From NCBI GenBank assembly GCA_951394045.1, contig OX595997.1:62001-126000 (forward strand): DNA of 64,000 nucleotides, written 5' to 3'. The notes under the pieces are model-generated. The model was not told where the DNA came from and searched no databases. It saw only the letters and a list, made by a program, of their open reading frames with translations. Of the stretch, positions 1 to 10,293 are shown one piece after another (position 1 is the first letter of the stretch; each line of letters opens with the position of its first letter). A program made the translations under genes and the position numbers. The stretch is from Nitzschia sp. DOCU1. Lineage: Eukaryota; Bacillariophyta; Bacillariophyceae; Bacillariales; Bacillariaceae.

Positions 1-35
1 AGACCCCCCACCAACTCCTTCCACAGTTCTCAACA

Positions 36-1347
36 ATGTCCACTAATCCAAAGAAGAAAGCAAAAGGGTGCAGTGAAAGCCCTCCATCCCGACTGACTCT
101 CCAGGAGAAACTGAGTCTGTATGAGAACGTCAACTATGCAACGCCCATCAGGGAGTCCATGCAGGCAGTGGCAATCCAAAACTTTGTGGACAACTCCATT
201 TCCCACTACGACCAAACACACAACGTTCCAACACCCCAAACCCAACTTTTCCATTCCGCAGCCTCTGAGCTGGGGGCAGTGGGTACTAAATCAATCGTGG
301 ACCGCCAAGCAGTACTTTTCCAGATAACCCGACAGTACCTTGACAGCTCATCCACCTCCCACTCCTCCACCTCCCAGTCATCAGCACCAAAGACACTTTT
401 TGCCCCTAGCCAATGTTGCAAGCCAACCTCTCTCCTAGCAGTACCTCACAACCACTTCCCAGGACAAATCTTTGGTGGCGAGAAGCCACAATATGGAAAG
501 AAACGAATGAAAGAATCGGAATATGACCATGTGCCCGTGCAGGAGTATTCCAGCATTGCCCAAGCCCTGTGCAACGTTGGTGGACTGGGTCCTAATGCTT
601 TAGTCAATAAGACCAAGCCATCCCACCACAGTAGCAATGGTTTTGCAGCCATCCACTTCCACTGTTGCTTCCAGGGTTGTCAGCTGTCAATGATGACTAC
701 GATGAAGATGATCTGGCCAATGAAGAGAAAGACGAACAAGAGGATGATGTGTACGTAGGTCCAGTTGCTGTACAACTACTCAAACGTCACTCTTGTGGCC
801 AAGTAGTGACATGGAAGGATCATCTGCTGGCCAACAACCGTGGAAAAAAGGGGCTTCATCCTATCTTGAAGCATGCTATAAACACAATGGTTCACAGCAA
901 CAAGAAAGTTCCAGCCTTTCGCCTCCCCAAAGCTGACGAAATGGTTAACTTGCTTCTGGAAAAGCTGGGCAATGATTGCACAAACTTATTCCCAGATGGT
1001 TGTTTGGACATTGTGATCACAGAGTATTGGTGAGACAAAAGGAGGAATATGTTAGAGAAGTATGCAACCGTGGGGGATCTTGAGCTCAGGTACTTACCAC
1101 AGTTGGAGACATTCCGCTGTCGTTATGGGCTGACCATTCCCAGTGCCTACAATCCACCACTTCCACAACACCTTGGATCTTTGGGGGTTCAAGATCGGTT
1201 ACGTTCATTTGCAAACAGCCTGTTGAACAACAGTTCATGTGTGCCGCTACAGAACCCACATGTTGAAGATGGCAGTAAGCATTGTGTTGAACACCAAATG
1301 TTGATCTTGGCTTTCCCCCTGCTACCGACCCATATGTTGGCAAACTT
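36..1347 (+). pseudogene. N-terminal region of Mutator-like transposase, decayed
   Basis: Three overlapping reading pieces (36-758, 665-1033 and about 1049-1347) lead into the transposase core that follows. The 665 and 1049 pieces share a frame and are split only by a TGA at 1031-1033. That TGA lies inside a GTGAG sequence that could be an intron donor, so a short intron is an alternative to a nonsense mutation. An acidic stretch rich in D and E lies near 690-750. A frame change is needed near 1270-1350, where the reading frame TDPYVGKLVAHVRAND becomes continuous with the core. I recognise no named domain in this part; its assignment rests on position and direction. It could instead be a separate short gene. 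Confidence 0.45.
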
Positions 1348-2658
1348 GTGGCACATGTTCGTGCAAATGATTGTTTTGAAAACACCGAGGGCTGGTCCGA
1401 GAAGCATATGATTTGCTTTTCGACCATTCACCTGTTGTACCAAGCCTTTCTAGCTGGTCATCGGTATAAATGGCAAGTCATGGCCAACATTGATTCCACG
1501 CATGGTGCCGATTCAAGTGGTGGAAAACTCATGAGCTTCGGTGTTGTTGCCACCAAAAAGCATGGCCGAGGTAGTGATTATCAACGAACTTTCCTTCCAT
1601 TCATTTTTGCACGCATACTTGAAGAAAATGAGCTTGTTGCAGTCCTGCTCCTTGCAACATTGAAACACTATGTGCGCTGCCTTTTTGGCCTGCACTTCGA
1701 TGTCCAAGGTGGACTGATTTCGGACCATGCTCAGGCCTTTGTCAATGCATACCGTCGAGTATTCCCCAATAGGAATCGGGGCCAATGTTTTGCACATGTT
1801 GCCCTCAAAGTGAAAGATCAGACCGAAAGGCGCAAAAGAGGAACTCCTGGTTACATCAAGTGGGTTGGTGATCGCCGTTTCCTTGCCATTGCTGCTACCG
1901 ATGTCAATCGAATGCATCAATGTGCAACCAGCCCCATGAAGGACAAGTACACTGCGCTTGCCCTGGAAGCTTGGAACGTGCATGGGGAAACAAGACTTGC
2001 AGAAGTCTTCAGAAAGAGTTACGTGGACTCCATTGAGCATTCACATTTCCACTACAATGAGTTTTGTCTCCCAGGTGATACACCCTCCACAAACTCTCTT
2101 GACCAAAAGCATCTGACGATGAAAGGCAGCAAGGAAACAGCTGGCTTATGCTCATTTGGGTTGTCGCTCCAAAGCATGATCACCCAGGAATTCCCCCGAA
2201 TGGTAAATCTGTTGTCATCCAGAGCAGGCTTCTTGGAATATCATCTTCAAATCTGTGATGTGACAGCCTTAAGTTTGGACACAAAGTTGATGAAACAGGT
2301 GAGTTGTCTGACACGGCATGATTTCTTCCACAAAGAGGGATCAATGGAAGAGCAAACGTACCTTGCCAACTCCGTGGAGTTCATTGGAACTCCAATCAAC
2401 GAGGATCGCTTTTCCAAGTGGCTCAAGGCCTGCCAAGGCACTCTGGATAGTGAGCACTCAACTCGAAAGGAGTTCTATGATGCTGGAACCACATTGGTTC
2501 TGGTGAAGAGAGGTTGTTTGCAAGGAAGCAGTGGTGATGAGATATGGTACTGCAGCTGTCATGATTTTTACAGCACAACGGCATGCTGTCACGCATACTT
2601 CATGAACCATGGCTCGGCTCCCAACCTTTCTGTCCGACATACCCAAGCCAAACCATGA
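1348..2658 (+). CDS. Mutator-like (MULE) transposase core with SWIM zinc finger
   Basis: This 436-residue stretch reads as a MULE transposase, a cut-and-paste DDE enzyme acting in the nucleus on terminal inverted repeats. The first catalytic Asp is probably D49 in ANIDSTHG and the second D126 in LISDHAQAF, followed by QCFAHV, which resembles the conserved C-x2-H region after the second Asp. The third acidic position falls near TNSLDQKH, where an Asp seems to stand in for the usual Glu. The C-terminus has a SWIM-type CxC...CxH finger (WYCSCHDF...ACCHAYF), typical of MULEs. The first ATG is probably not the real start, because the frame is open upstream. The stop at 2656-2658 runs directly into a minisatellite. 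I saw no terminal inverted repeats, so the element's borders are unknown and it is probably dead. Confidence 0.72.
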   Translation: MAHVRANDCFENTEGWSEKHMICFSTIHLLYQAFLAGHRYKWQVMANIDSTHGADSSGGKLMSFGVVATKKHGRGSDYQRTFLPFIFARILEENELVAVLLLATLKHYVRCLFGLHFDVQGGLISDHAQAFVNAYRRVFPNRNRGQCFAHVALKVKDQTERRKRGTPGYIKWVGDRRFLAIAATDVNRMHQCATSPMKDKYTALALEAWNVHGETRLAEVFRKSYVDSIEHSHFHYNEFCLPGDTPSTNSLDQKHLTMKGSKETAGLCSFGLSLQSMITQEFPRMVNLLSSRAGFLEYHLQICDVTALSLDTKLMKQVSCLTRHDFFHKEGSMEEQTYLANSVEFIGTPINEDRFSKWLKACQGTLDSEHSTRKEFYDAGTTLVLVKRGCLQGSSGDEIWYCSCHDFYSTTACCHAYFMNHGSAPNLSVRHTQAKP

Positions 2659-3115
2659 CCGCCACAAACCCCGTGCCAAACCACACCAAGAACACGGCCC
2701 CGCAATGCAGGCACCAAGAACGCAAAGCTAAACCATGAATGCTGCAATGCCACAATGCCAAGAACGCCCAAGAACGCCGCCAAAATGCAACCATCAAGAA
2801 TGCAAAGCCAAACCATGAATGCCGCAATGCCACAATGCCCCTCCACCAAGAATGTCACCGCAATGCAACCAAGAACGAAAATTGAAACCATCTCCCCGCA
2901 ACACCACAATGCACCACCACCAAGAACCATGAATGCCACCGCAATGCAACCAAGAACGCAAAGCCAAACCATGACCCCACAACACCACAATGCACAGCCA
3001 CCAAGAATGCCACTGCAATGCAACCAAGAGCACAAAGCCAAACCATGACGACCCCGCAACCCCCCACCACCACCGCAACGCCACCACCAAGAACAAAAAG
3101 CAAAACCATGAATTC
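2640..3115 (+). repeat. Degenerate minisatellite after the MULE stop codon
   Basis: About 475 bp of imperfect tandem repeats built on the words GCAAAGCCAAACCATGA, CCGCAATGCCACAATGC and CACCAAGAA, with units of roughly 35-50 bp. The strand is strongly purine/C-rich with few T. Long open frames on the minus strand are translated repeat, not genes. Confidence 0.8.
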
Positions 3116-3281
3116 TGCAGTGACAGTAGGTCCAACTTTGACTGGCCTGCCAAGAGTGGCCAAGAGTGGCCTGACCAACCCTGGGCCCGACCGGCAGTAG
3201 GGCCAAGCCCAAAATTAAAAAACAACAATGTAGTATCCAAATAACAAGAAACAAACAATGTAGTAACCACTAGTACTTTCT

Positions 3282-4656
3282 TCAATTGTACTTCCACCAG
3301 TCCTTGAATGTGTACTTCTTTGTTGCCTCGAAAGTATACATGTCATATGCAAGGTCCATGCCAGACAAAGAACAGGTAGTGGAAATTTCCGCCATTGTCA
3401 TTTCCTTGTCTCCTACTTGCCAGCTTTTCACCAAGCATTCACCAACCTCCATTGCCACCTGAGCATCATACGTCTTCAGCCAAAGGGATCCACCTTGGTC
3501 AGAGAACACAACAGGCGCACCCACAAAATGAGTTTCGCGGGCTGTCGACTTGGTGGTCCCATTCCTTGCCTGGAAGACGTTGCTGTTGACGCTTTCTGCC
3601 ATGGCCGTTGATGCCACAAAAGAAGGAAACTGTCCCTTCAAAGCATGCATTCCAGTTGCCAGCATTCTTCTTGCCTCCATTTCGGTTGATCCAAAACCGA
3701 ATTCTTCCTTTAGGTACTTATAGACTTGGCCACCTTTATCAAATGCTGCATGGTCCTTGTACCAGGCAGGTAGCAGCCCAATTGCAGACATGATCTGCAT
3801 CAAATTCCGGCAGACCAATGGGCCTGTTCCACTCCCAAATGCTTTCTGTAGCCACTTGTCCACTTGATTATAAGTCGCATCAATGATAGTGGCAATGGGC
3901 TTGGAGGAGCTGCTTTGCCAAACTGCCATCAATAAAGTGAAGACTTGTTCGCCAGCTGCCTTGAAGTTCTTGTAGTCACCAACATTTATTGCTTGGTGGT
4001 TCGATTTCCACCTTGGCAAACAGGTGTTGTTGGTCTCACACTCTTTTGCTTTCTTCAAAATCCCAAAACCAAACTTGAGTTCAAAGAGAATTGCCTTGAC
4101 AAAGGGTTCAGCCCTGTTCGGAGTCCTTGAAACAACTATTACCAGTGAGACGAGATCGACCATTGACAAATGAAAATGAATTGTGATCGTCAACATAGCA
4201 GCCAGGAATAGGGAATGATGCAACTTTGGATCAACATTGGGCACCGCATGCACAAATCCCACCCCAGACGGTATGCTTTCCGGAGTGAAATGGCGGCGTT
4301 GGGCATTGAAGGCGCCATAGCCCTCGCAGAGCCAGCTGACGTACTTGCTTGTCTTGGCCACAGCTGCTTCAAAAGCACATATGCTCTTTCGCTGATAAAA
4401 GATGCTGATAAAAGATGCTTGTGGTGGTGTCACTTGAGAAACATGCAACAAAGGACTTGTCTGGATCGGTAGTAGGATTGTGACTATCTTCATGCACCTC
4501 ACATTCCCCTCTGAAAACATGAGTGGCCCCTTCAAGGAAATTGCTGGGGTGAATGATTTTGGAGAACTTGGAGCGAGCTCCGAACAACTTTGGGGCACGA
4601 CCACCAAACCACAGCAACTTGCATTGAAGGATGACCTTTGAAGCAGCCATGAACAA
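3282..4656 (-). pseudogene. Uncharacterised protein, frameshifted by a 13-bp tandem duplication
   Basis: A minus-strand gene of about 450 residues that I do not recognise. The likely start is the ATG at 4654-4656 (reading MAASKVILQCKLLWFGGRAP), which stays open to about 4400. From about 4390 down to 3282 the product continues in another frame (SIFYQRKSICAFEAAVAKTSK ... TFKDWWKYN). The switch coincides with an exact tandem duplication of 13 bp, GCTGATAAAAGAT, at 4391-4403 and 4404-4416; removing one copy would join the two frames. No transmembrane segment or catalytic motif is obvious. The protein has many Lys and Trp and a SxAMAESVNSNVFQARN region that is alanine- and serine-rich. It lies among DNA-transposon remnants and may belong to one of them, but that is only inference. 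Confidence 0.45.
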
Positions 4657-4859
4657 TTAAACAAAAACTTCTTCCAGTGAACGTGGCTTTAATACGGGTG
4701 ACGCGGAACCAGAGAGGGGGTCTCGCACACCCATGCTTTGCGTAGTCGTGTAACCAAGGTTTACAATTGGGCCCACCAATTGCCTGGCAACTTGACTTGA
4801 AGGCCGCTGAGTGGTGGTGGAAGCAAGAGTATTGTTGATTTCCCAAAAGGGATAATCAT

Positions 4860-6735
4860 GCACAGTCAGGGTGTTCACGACCAGGAGGAGGAAGTCGGTT
4901 GAATGGTTGCGAGATGGATCATAGTACAATACATTGAAATCTCGCATTCCTTAAAGAACTTTGAAAGCACGAGACAAGGGTTTGACGCAGTGAGGGAGAA
5001 GCAAATGTTTCGCAATGTATAGCTGGTACGCATTCCGACCAACACGGGGAACAACATGAACAGTCTTGTGTTGGACTTGAAAGACGAACAAAGCCAAACG
5101 ACCGCAATTGTTCTTCTCTGACCAAAACGTCTCGCTTGCCTTGGAGGATGCTTTGAGTTTAGGAAGGACACAATCAAGGTCGGCATTAACAGCAGTAGTA
5201 GCCAAGGGAGTAATGGGTAGATCAACAGAGTCTTTGGATGCAGCAGCAGCAACCACGGAAGGAACAAGAGAAGAAGAATGACGGCGATTGCTCACAGGCG
5301 CAATGGTAGGAATAGCAGGAAAATCGGCTCCAATGTGAACAGAGTGGGCGTGGGGAGGGGCAGAAGCAGCTGCAGAGACAGTAGCATTCACAGCAGTGGT
5401 AGTCAAGGGAGCAATAGGTAGATCAACGGAGTCTTTGGACGCAGCAGCAACACCCACGGAAGGAACAAGAGAAGAAGAATGACGGCGGAATAGCAGGAAA
5501 ATTGGCTCCAATGTGAACAGAGTGGGCGTGGGGAGGGGCAGAAGCAGCTGCAGAGACAGTAGCATTCACAGCAGTGGTAGTCAAGGGAGCAATAGGTAGA
5601 TCAACAGAGTCTTTGGACGCAGCAGCAGCAACCACGGAAGGAGCAAAAGAAGGACAATGACAGCCATGGCTCATGGGCACAACAAGTTGCACACCATTTG
5701 ACCCATGGCAATTAATTTGTCATCATGATTCTTCAATGTTCGTTCCATATGCCTTGCAAAATGATTGTAATGACTTTTCCCTGGGAAAAGTCGGTTGCTT
5801 CCTTTAATGTTTATCCCAAACGTGGCAATATACATGGATAATGCAAGGAAGGGACACACAGCAGGACGGAATGGATTTGCAAATAGATGACAGGGGTATT
5901 TTTTGGTATGCCCGTGTGTGTCATTCTTTTGCTGTGCGAACTTGACCATGATACAATCCCACTCAAACGTGATATGTTCAAAGAGGATACGTGTAGTGTT
6001 GTTGGAACGGCACATTAAGTTCTAAGTCATTACAAGGAAGCAGTGGGCAAAAATGCCTGTCTGGGTCCCCTCGGCTAGGAACCATTCGCATAATTTGGCA
6101 TACAGTTCATATGACAACGCCTTCTTCCCACCATTTTCAGCAGTATCACCATCATCTTGCTGCTTGGTGGCAAGAATGCGGAAGAATCCTCGTTTCAAGG
6201 ATGCCAGTTCCCTTGCAAATGTAGGAGGAAAGCCTTCCATGTCTGGATGGCACCAGAAGAGATGGTGCAGAGCAGCACTTCTGTTGCTATATGCTGATTG
6301 CGACAAAAAATGCCCGCCATGGTCACGTACACTTTGCAGCCACCTCATGAATGAAGCGGCAGTGCAAGTATCAACATTGAGGATGGGCTGTTGGCCGCAG
6401 TTACGCAAAGCCTCGATGACCCACTCATGCTTCCGTGTTTGCTTTTGTCGTGTGGAAACAAGACTTTCAACTTCCTCCAGCAGTGACTTGTAGGACTCTT
6501 CTGTAGCAGGCGTCAACCATCCTTCTAGATATTCTCCTGAGTTTGCAGCATCGATGATTTTCAGGATGTCATGTTTGTAGCTATTGTAGGTGTTGTAACC
6601 TACAATGGCCTCCCACATTTCATCCACGTTGACGACCGCACCATTGGCAATCATTTTTCCTGGTGTTGTTGTATGTCGTTGTTGATGTAAAAGTGGCAAA
6701 AATCGAATGGAGGACAATTGTCCCATAAAGTTCAT
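4860..6735 (-). pseudogene. Tyrosine-recombinase (Crypton-like) remnant
   Basis: Read on the minus strand, the first piece (6735-6022, 237 residues) resembles the helical core-binding domain of tyrosine recombinases: a window with SFMRWLQSVRDHGGHFLSQ, then AYSNRSAALHHLFW and ELASLKRGFFRI. The second piece (6015-5671) has HTKKYPCHLFANPFRPAVCP followed by FLALSMYIATFGI, a signature I associate with Crypton-like recombinases of algae. The catalytic HxxR and Tyr blocks expected next are not visible; a minisatellite follows instead (5190-5690), then a short tail to about 4860. The pieces are separated by stops or frameshifts. The protein would have cut and joined DNA through a Tyr-linked intermediate, but this copy cannot be active. 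The family call rests on remembered motif shape and needs a profile search. Confidence 0.5.
5190..5690. repeat. Tandem repeat, three copies, unit about 178-201 bp
   Basis: The word GATCAACAGAGTCTTTGGA recurs at about 5220, 5421 (one change) and 5599, giving spacings of 201 and 178 bp; the longer unit has about 23 extra bases near 5290. On the minus strand it encodes a Ser/Ala/Pro-rich unit containing SKDSVDLPIAPLTTTAVNA. The 178-bp step is not a multiple of three, so the array breaks the reading frame of the recombinase remnant. Confidence 0.85.
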
Positions 6736-6787
6736 CTGATTGTTGGAATGATGACTTAAGCACTATTTTACATAGGGGAAATTTTGA

Positions 6788-7856
6788 TCAGGAGAACTTT
6801 TGCGGGACATTTTGTCCCGCATTTCTCATGTGGGTCATGCATTGTGTCCCGTAAAGGTAAGCTAATGGATATTTCTTACAATCATTGTCGTTCTCATTGA
6901 TGTCGTATGGCATGAATAATTCCACGAATTCTGCAGGGTGAGTATCTGGGGTCAGGGTAACAATTGGGGTTGGCTCGCCCTTGATTCTCACTACCTTTTC
7001 AGTCCCAGGCAGGCCATGGCAACAAATCTTTTTTCTTTCTGCAGTGCCAGCAAAGACTGGAACGTCTAATTTCTGGTCAAATTTCCTCGTTTATGAATGC
7101 TGTTTCATAATTGCTATCGTCCGTGGGTGCCCTTGGATTTTTGAACCCTGGATTCACAGGACAATCAACTGTTTCCTCGCTTGGAAGAAGTTCCACCCAA
7201 TGTGACCCAGGTGGAAATCCCTTCAGCTCTTTTTCTTTTGAATGCAATAATCCGGAAAAAACAGGAGCTTCAGCATTGACAGCTGCCTTCAGAAGCTCTC
7301 TCAGCTGCATCTTAGTGCCTTTGGAGAGCTTCCTCCAGATTTTGAGCTTGTCTCGGAGCTTAGCTACTTTTATTTTGCTGATTTGATCTTCAGTCAGATG
7401 GACTGGAGATGCATTTGCGGCCACAGCAACTTCTTCTTCATCTGCCTTGACTTCATCACCGACAGCATCCATGAATGGGACCAGCTGCCCATCAGAATCA
7501 TATCCATCCTCAAACCAGGCCTCGTTGGTGGCAAAAGTGGCTGACATTTGCATGCCACGAGGTGATGAAAGCAATGAACGCTTTCTGAATCCTGGGCTTC
7601 GGAGTGATTGACCAACACCATTTCCAAACAGCTCCCGTGGTGTGTTGGCGGTACCATTGCCCTCTCCCGATGACGCATGGGGGGTATTTATATTAACACC
7701 GATATCTGGGTCAACTGGCGTTACAAACTCCTCCATATCATCCTCTGGCGATGCTTCCACTCCATTTCTTTTTGCAGCTGAGTCCATTGTAGTAGTGTTG
7801 AGAAGATACTGAAGGCAGCTGTTGATTTCAGTTGAGTCTGCAAGAATGGTGGCCAA
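6788..7856 (-). pseudogene. PiggyBac-like transposase N-terminal fragment with SAP-like motif
   Basis: The minus-strand ORF from 7856 to 7077 (259 residues) has an acidic, Ser/Thr-rich N-terminus. A SAP-like helix-turn-helix follows (VAKLRDKLKIWRKL ... LRELLKAAV, about residues 165-195), then HWVELLP, P.NPGF and PRAPT. This order resembles the N-terminus of PiggyBac-like transposases (DDE_Tnp_1_7) in diatoms. A TGA at 7077-7079 ends it; the next frame continues after a 1-base shift with NQKLDVPVFAG and then TPIVTLTPDTHPAEFVELFMPYDI (to 6788), which fits the start of the transposase core. No catalytic Asp cluster is present. The gene is truncated and frameshifted. The SAP-like call is moderate; the PiggyBac link is weaker and based on motif memory. 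Confidence 0.42.
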
Positions 7857-7901
7857 TGTAGCCGGTTCCGGAAATGTGAATCAGGGCTCGCCGCGGCGCG
7901 C

Positions 7902-7920
7902 AATAGCTACTTGGATTTAT
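7902..7920. repeat. Left target-site duplication of LINE-D2 (19 bp)
   Basis: AATAGCTACTTGGATTTAT here is repeated exactly at 9916-9934, bracketing the LINE fragment. Confidence 0.95.
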
Positions 7921-9915
7921 GGGGGGGTTAAGAGGTCTTATTTATTAAACGCTGCCGCTCTGCTGTTAGGCAGTCGACCCGCGTTCCCGGCAGACCAAAA
8001 TCTGTGAGGATTGCAACTATCTTACACCCACTTTTTTTTTTTGCTTGTTGTTGGGTTGTTTTCTGGTGTTTCTGTCTTTTTGGGTGGAGTGTTCCTTTTT
8101 CTGTCTTTTTCTGTTCTTTTGTATTTGTTTTCCTTGCCATGATGAGTGGTCAAATGGGGTGTGCTGGCGGTGCTAGCGGTGCTAGCGGTGCATTGCGAGC
8201 CTGGATACTACGCTGGATAGCGGGCTCATTCAGATTGATCCAGTTCTGGAGAGGGAGATTGTCGGTTGGTGTTGTTGCCATGTGGGCCTCCACGGATTCC
8301 ATGAAAATGTAAGTGTTGATGTCACGCATTGCTGCTTTCTGTGCGTAAAGCATGGTGAGTTCCCTGCCAAGTTGGATGTGTTGTCTCATCTGTTTGGTTT
8401 CTGGAGTGCTGCCAAAACGGTCATCGTTGCGGGATTTCCAGGCCTTGAGCCACCAAGTGAGGCAATGTTTTGCCAGCTGTCTTGACCAGACTTGCCCGGA
8501 TGCTCCCTTTTCAGTGATATTGTTAGCTGTCATGTGGTCCTGCTGAAGGCTGCTCCAGTAGAGGGAAATGCGGCCACGGAGGGGCTGGTCCCAGCCAATT
8601 GAGTTTTGCTCCTCGATGAGAGGATGATATTTTTCTGGGTATTGTTGCACTGGGAGGGGGGATCCTTCGGAATAAAGCCATCGTTGCATGCCATCCTGCA
8701 GTATATCTAAAAGTCTTGGGTCACTGTGGAGCTGTGGTCGGTTGAGGCTCTTATGAATATCAGCCAGGTAATCAGATCGCCAAATGGATACGCTGTCGCT
8801 TGGACAGCGGATGATATGGTTGTTGTCTTCGCGGTCATCACCGCAAAGGAAGCAAGACGGGTCTTTCCTTTTGTCGTTTCGGTGTGCGATGTGTCCAGTT
8901 GGGGCCTGCCAAATCAAATGTTTCACGACGGTAGCTTGATGTGCCTTATTAGCCGAAATTGCTGTCCCCATCGCTGTCCAGTCAATTCGTTCCAGTACCT
9001 CATTTCCCCATTGGAATCGATGACAAAGGTATGTCTGCAGTTGGGGCCATGTTTTGGCATCGCGGATTTCCGTTTTATAGTTGCTGGTGATTGTACCGTA
9101 AGGTGTTTCCAGGGTTGCTCCCGACGTGGGCATGTGAGGAACAAATGGGACCGGGTTGGGATTGGCAAGGATATAGTTGTCGGCTAATGTGTCTGCATCA
9201 CTGTTAATTCTTGCTGGCAGGGGCAGTTCATCATAGGGCAGGTCATCGTCTTGGTGACTCGCAATCCACTTGGCACGGAGCGGGCACCGTAACCCTTTCA
9301 AGGAATAGTGGAGCGTGCTCGTGACATCCCAATCTGGCTTCAAGGTGTCGACGGCGATCTTGTAGCTGTACTTCCCATGGTACTCCAAGCGTTGGAGGAG
9401 GCTCTTGCTGTCAATGTGGATTGTCTGCAACTTGGGTTGCTCTAGGGTTTCGTCGCGTTCCAACAAGAGAAGAAATCTGACAAAGGATAGATGCTCATAA
9501 TCCTCTGCCCGAAAACTGCTTGGCTTAAGACCGGGTGCCGGTCCATTGCATTGAGCCACCATAGTGCCATCGAGGTTGCACAATTTCCAGCCAAAGCTGG
9601 CTGTGGCGATTTGTACCAAACCGTCAGAGCCACTGATTCCTCGGTTGTTGGTGTACCACTCACGGAGGGCTGGTAGGGAGTGCGTGGTTTCGATTCCAGC
9701 GAGCAGAGTGTTTTCCCAAGGTGGCAGAGATCCAATCATAGTCAACAATCCAGCGTGTGGTGGGAGGGTAGTGTCGTCAGGGACCCTCATCGGACTCCAA
9801 ATGTCAAGGCATATCAAGGAGAGAGGGAACGCAATCACAGTAATTGATGCAGGGACGCTGTCTGCTGGGAGATCGCTTGGGGTGCCGGTGATGTCAAATT
9901 GGCGATAAGAAATGG
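7921..9915 (-). mobile_element. LINE-D2, 5'-truncated non-LTR retrotransposon
   Basis: A minus-strand insertion of 1,995 bp bounded by a perfect 19-bp TSD. It holds the 3' part of ORF2 (RNase H to stop) and a T/G-rich 3' untranslated region (7921-8149 on the plus strand) with a long T run near 8030. The 3' terminus on the coding strand is a run of seven C, with no poly(A). The 5' end starts just before the RNase H domain, as expected for incomplete target-primed reverse transcription. It inserted 5' of the PiggyBac-like fragment. Confidence 0.9.
8150..9838 (-). CDS. LINE-D2 ORF2 C-terminal fragment: RNase H and zinc finger
   Basis: An open 562-residue fragment of a LINE polyprotein. RNase H residues are visible in order: Asp in SGSDGLVQIA, Glu in SSFRAEDYE, Asp in IHIDSKSLL, and Asp in SDADTLADNY, with the AKWIASHQDD loop before the last. 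A downstream zinc finger reads CFLCGDD...NNHIIRC, which is CX2C then HX3C. The domain would degrade the RNA strand of the cDNA hybrid during retrotransposition. The C-terminus is low complexity (APLAPLAPPAHP), matching GGTGCTAGC-type repeats near 8165. It resembles the matching region of LINE-D1 at 48.7-54.5 kb. The endonuclease and RT are absent, so it is not autonomous. The listed first Met lies close to the truncated 5' end and is not a natural start. Confidence 0.85.
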   Translation of the reverse strand: MIAFPLSLICLDIWSPMRVPDDTTLPPHAGLLTMIGSLPPWENTLLAGIETTHSLPALREWYTNNRGISGSDGLVQIATASFGWKLCNLDGTMVAQCNGPAPGLKPSSFRAEDYEHLSFVRFLLLLERDETLEQPKLQTIHIDSKSLLQRLEYHGKYSYKIAVDTLKPDWDVTSTLHYSLKGLRCPLRAKWIASHQDDDLPYDELPLPARINSDADTLADNYILANPNPVPFVPHMPTSGATLETPYGTITSNYKTEIRDAKTWPQLQTYLCHRFQWGNEVLERIDWTAMGTAISANKAHQATVVKHLIWQAPTGHIAHRNDKRKDPSCFLCGDDREDNNHIIRCPSDSVSIWRSDYLADIHKSLNRPQLHSDPRLLDILQDGMQRWLYSEGSPLPVQQYPEKYHPLIEEQNSIGWDQPLRGRISLYWSSLQQDHMTANNITEKGASGQVWSRQLAKHCLTWWLKAWKSRNDDRFGSTPETKQMRQHIQLGRELTMLYAQKAAMRDINTYIFMESVEAHMATTPTDNLPLQNWINLNEPAIQRSIQARNAPLAPLAPPAHPI

Positions 9916-9934
9916 AATAGCTACTTGGATTTAT
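9916..9934. repeat. Right target-site duplication of LINE-D2 (19 bp)
   Basis: Exact copy of 7902-7920. Confidence 0.95.
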
Positions 9935-10069
9935 CCAAACTACTGGCCAGGAATCGTTTTAATGTCCCATATGACTTCTATGCTTTCGATGATGCTGATT
10001 CCGAATCTTTGGTTGGTTAGTAGGTATTGTTAGAATGTTGGTGTTCTAGTAGCTACCAAAGATGGGTCT

Positions 10070-10293
10070 ATGTGAATCACGGTCTGATTCACATCCTATT
10101 AAAAGATAAGGAGACAGTCCTATGACAATTTCACCTGATTTTGTCTAGAAATTTCTCGGAGGCAAGCTTGCATAGTGGACAAATGCCTACTATAGTGTAC
10201 CTCTGTACACTATAGCCCAGGTGCAGGTAGATTTTGTCAAAGTTACTGCTTCAGAGTAAGGTAAAGACATTCATCAAGCTCCTGTTGATGAAT
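10070..10293. other. Row of three perfect short hairpins in non-coding DNA
   Basis: Three perfect inverted repeats lie within 225 bp. ATGTGAATCA (10070-10079) pairs with 10085-10094, with a 5-base loop. CTATAGTGTAC (10190-10200) pairs with 10205-10215, with a 4-base loop. ATTCATCAA (10269-10277) pairs with 10285-10293, with a 7-base loop. A weaker stem follows near 10352-10369. No ORF covers them. The rest of 9935-10640 shows nothing I can identify. They could be part of a structured RNA, a replication or terminator structure, or a terminal part of an unrecognised transposon. Confidence 0.6.

Noticed and set aside
2589..3297. Long minus-strand ORFs with LVALQWHS-type repeats
   Set aside because: Translation of the minisatellite; composition follows the repeat, not a protein family.
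2640..5690. Possible CRISPR arrays
   Set aside because: Repeats are contiguous or of minisatellite size with no unique spacers, and the genome is eukaryotic.
8020..8130. T-rich tract as a poly(A) tail of LINE-D2
   Set aside because: It is internal; the 19-bp TSD places the element end about 110 bp further on at the G run (plus strand).
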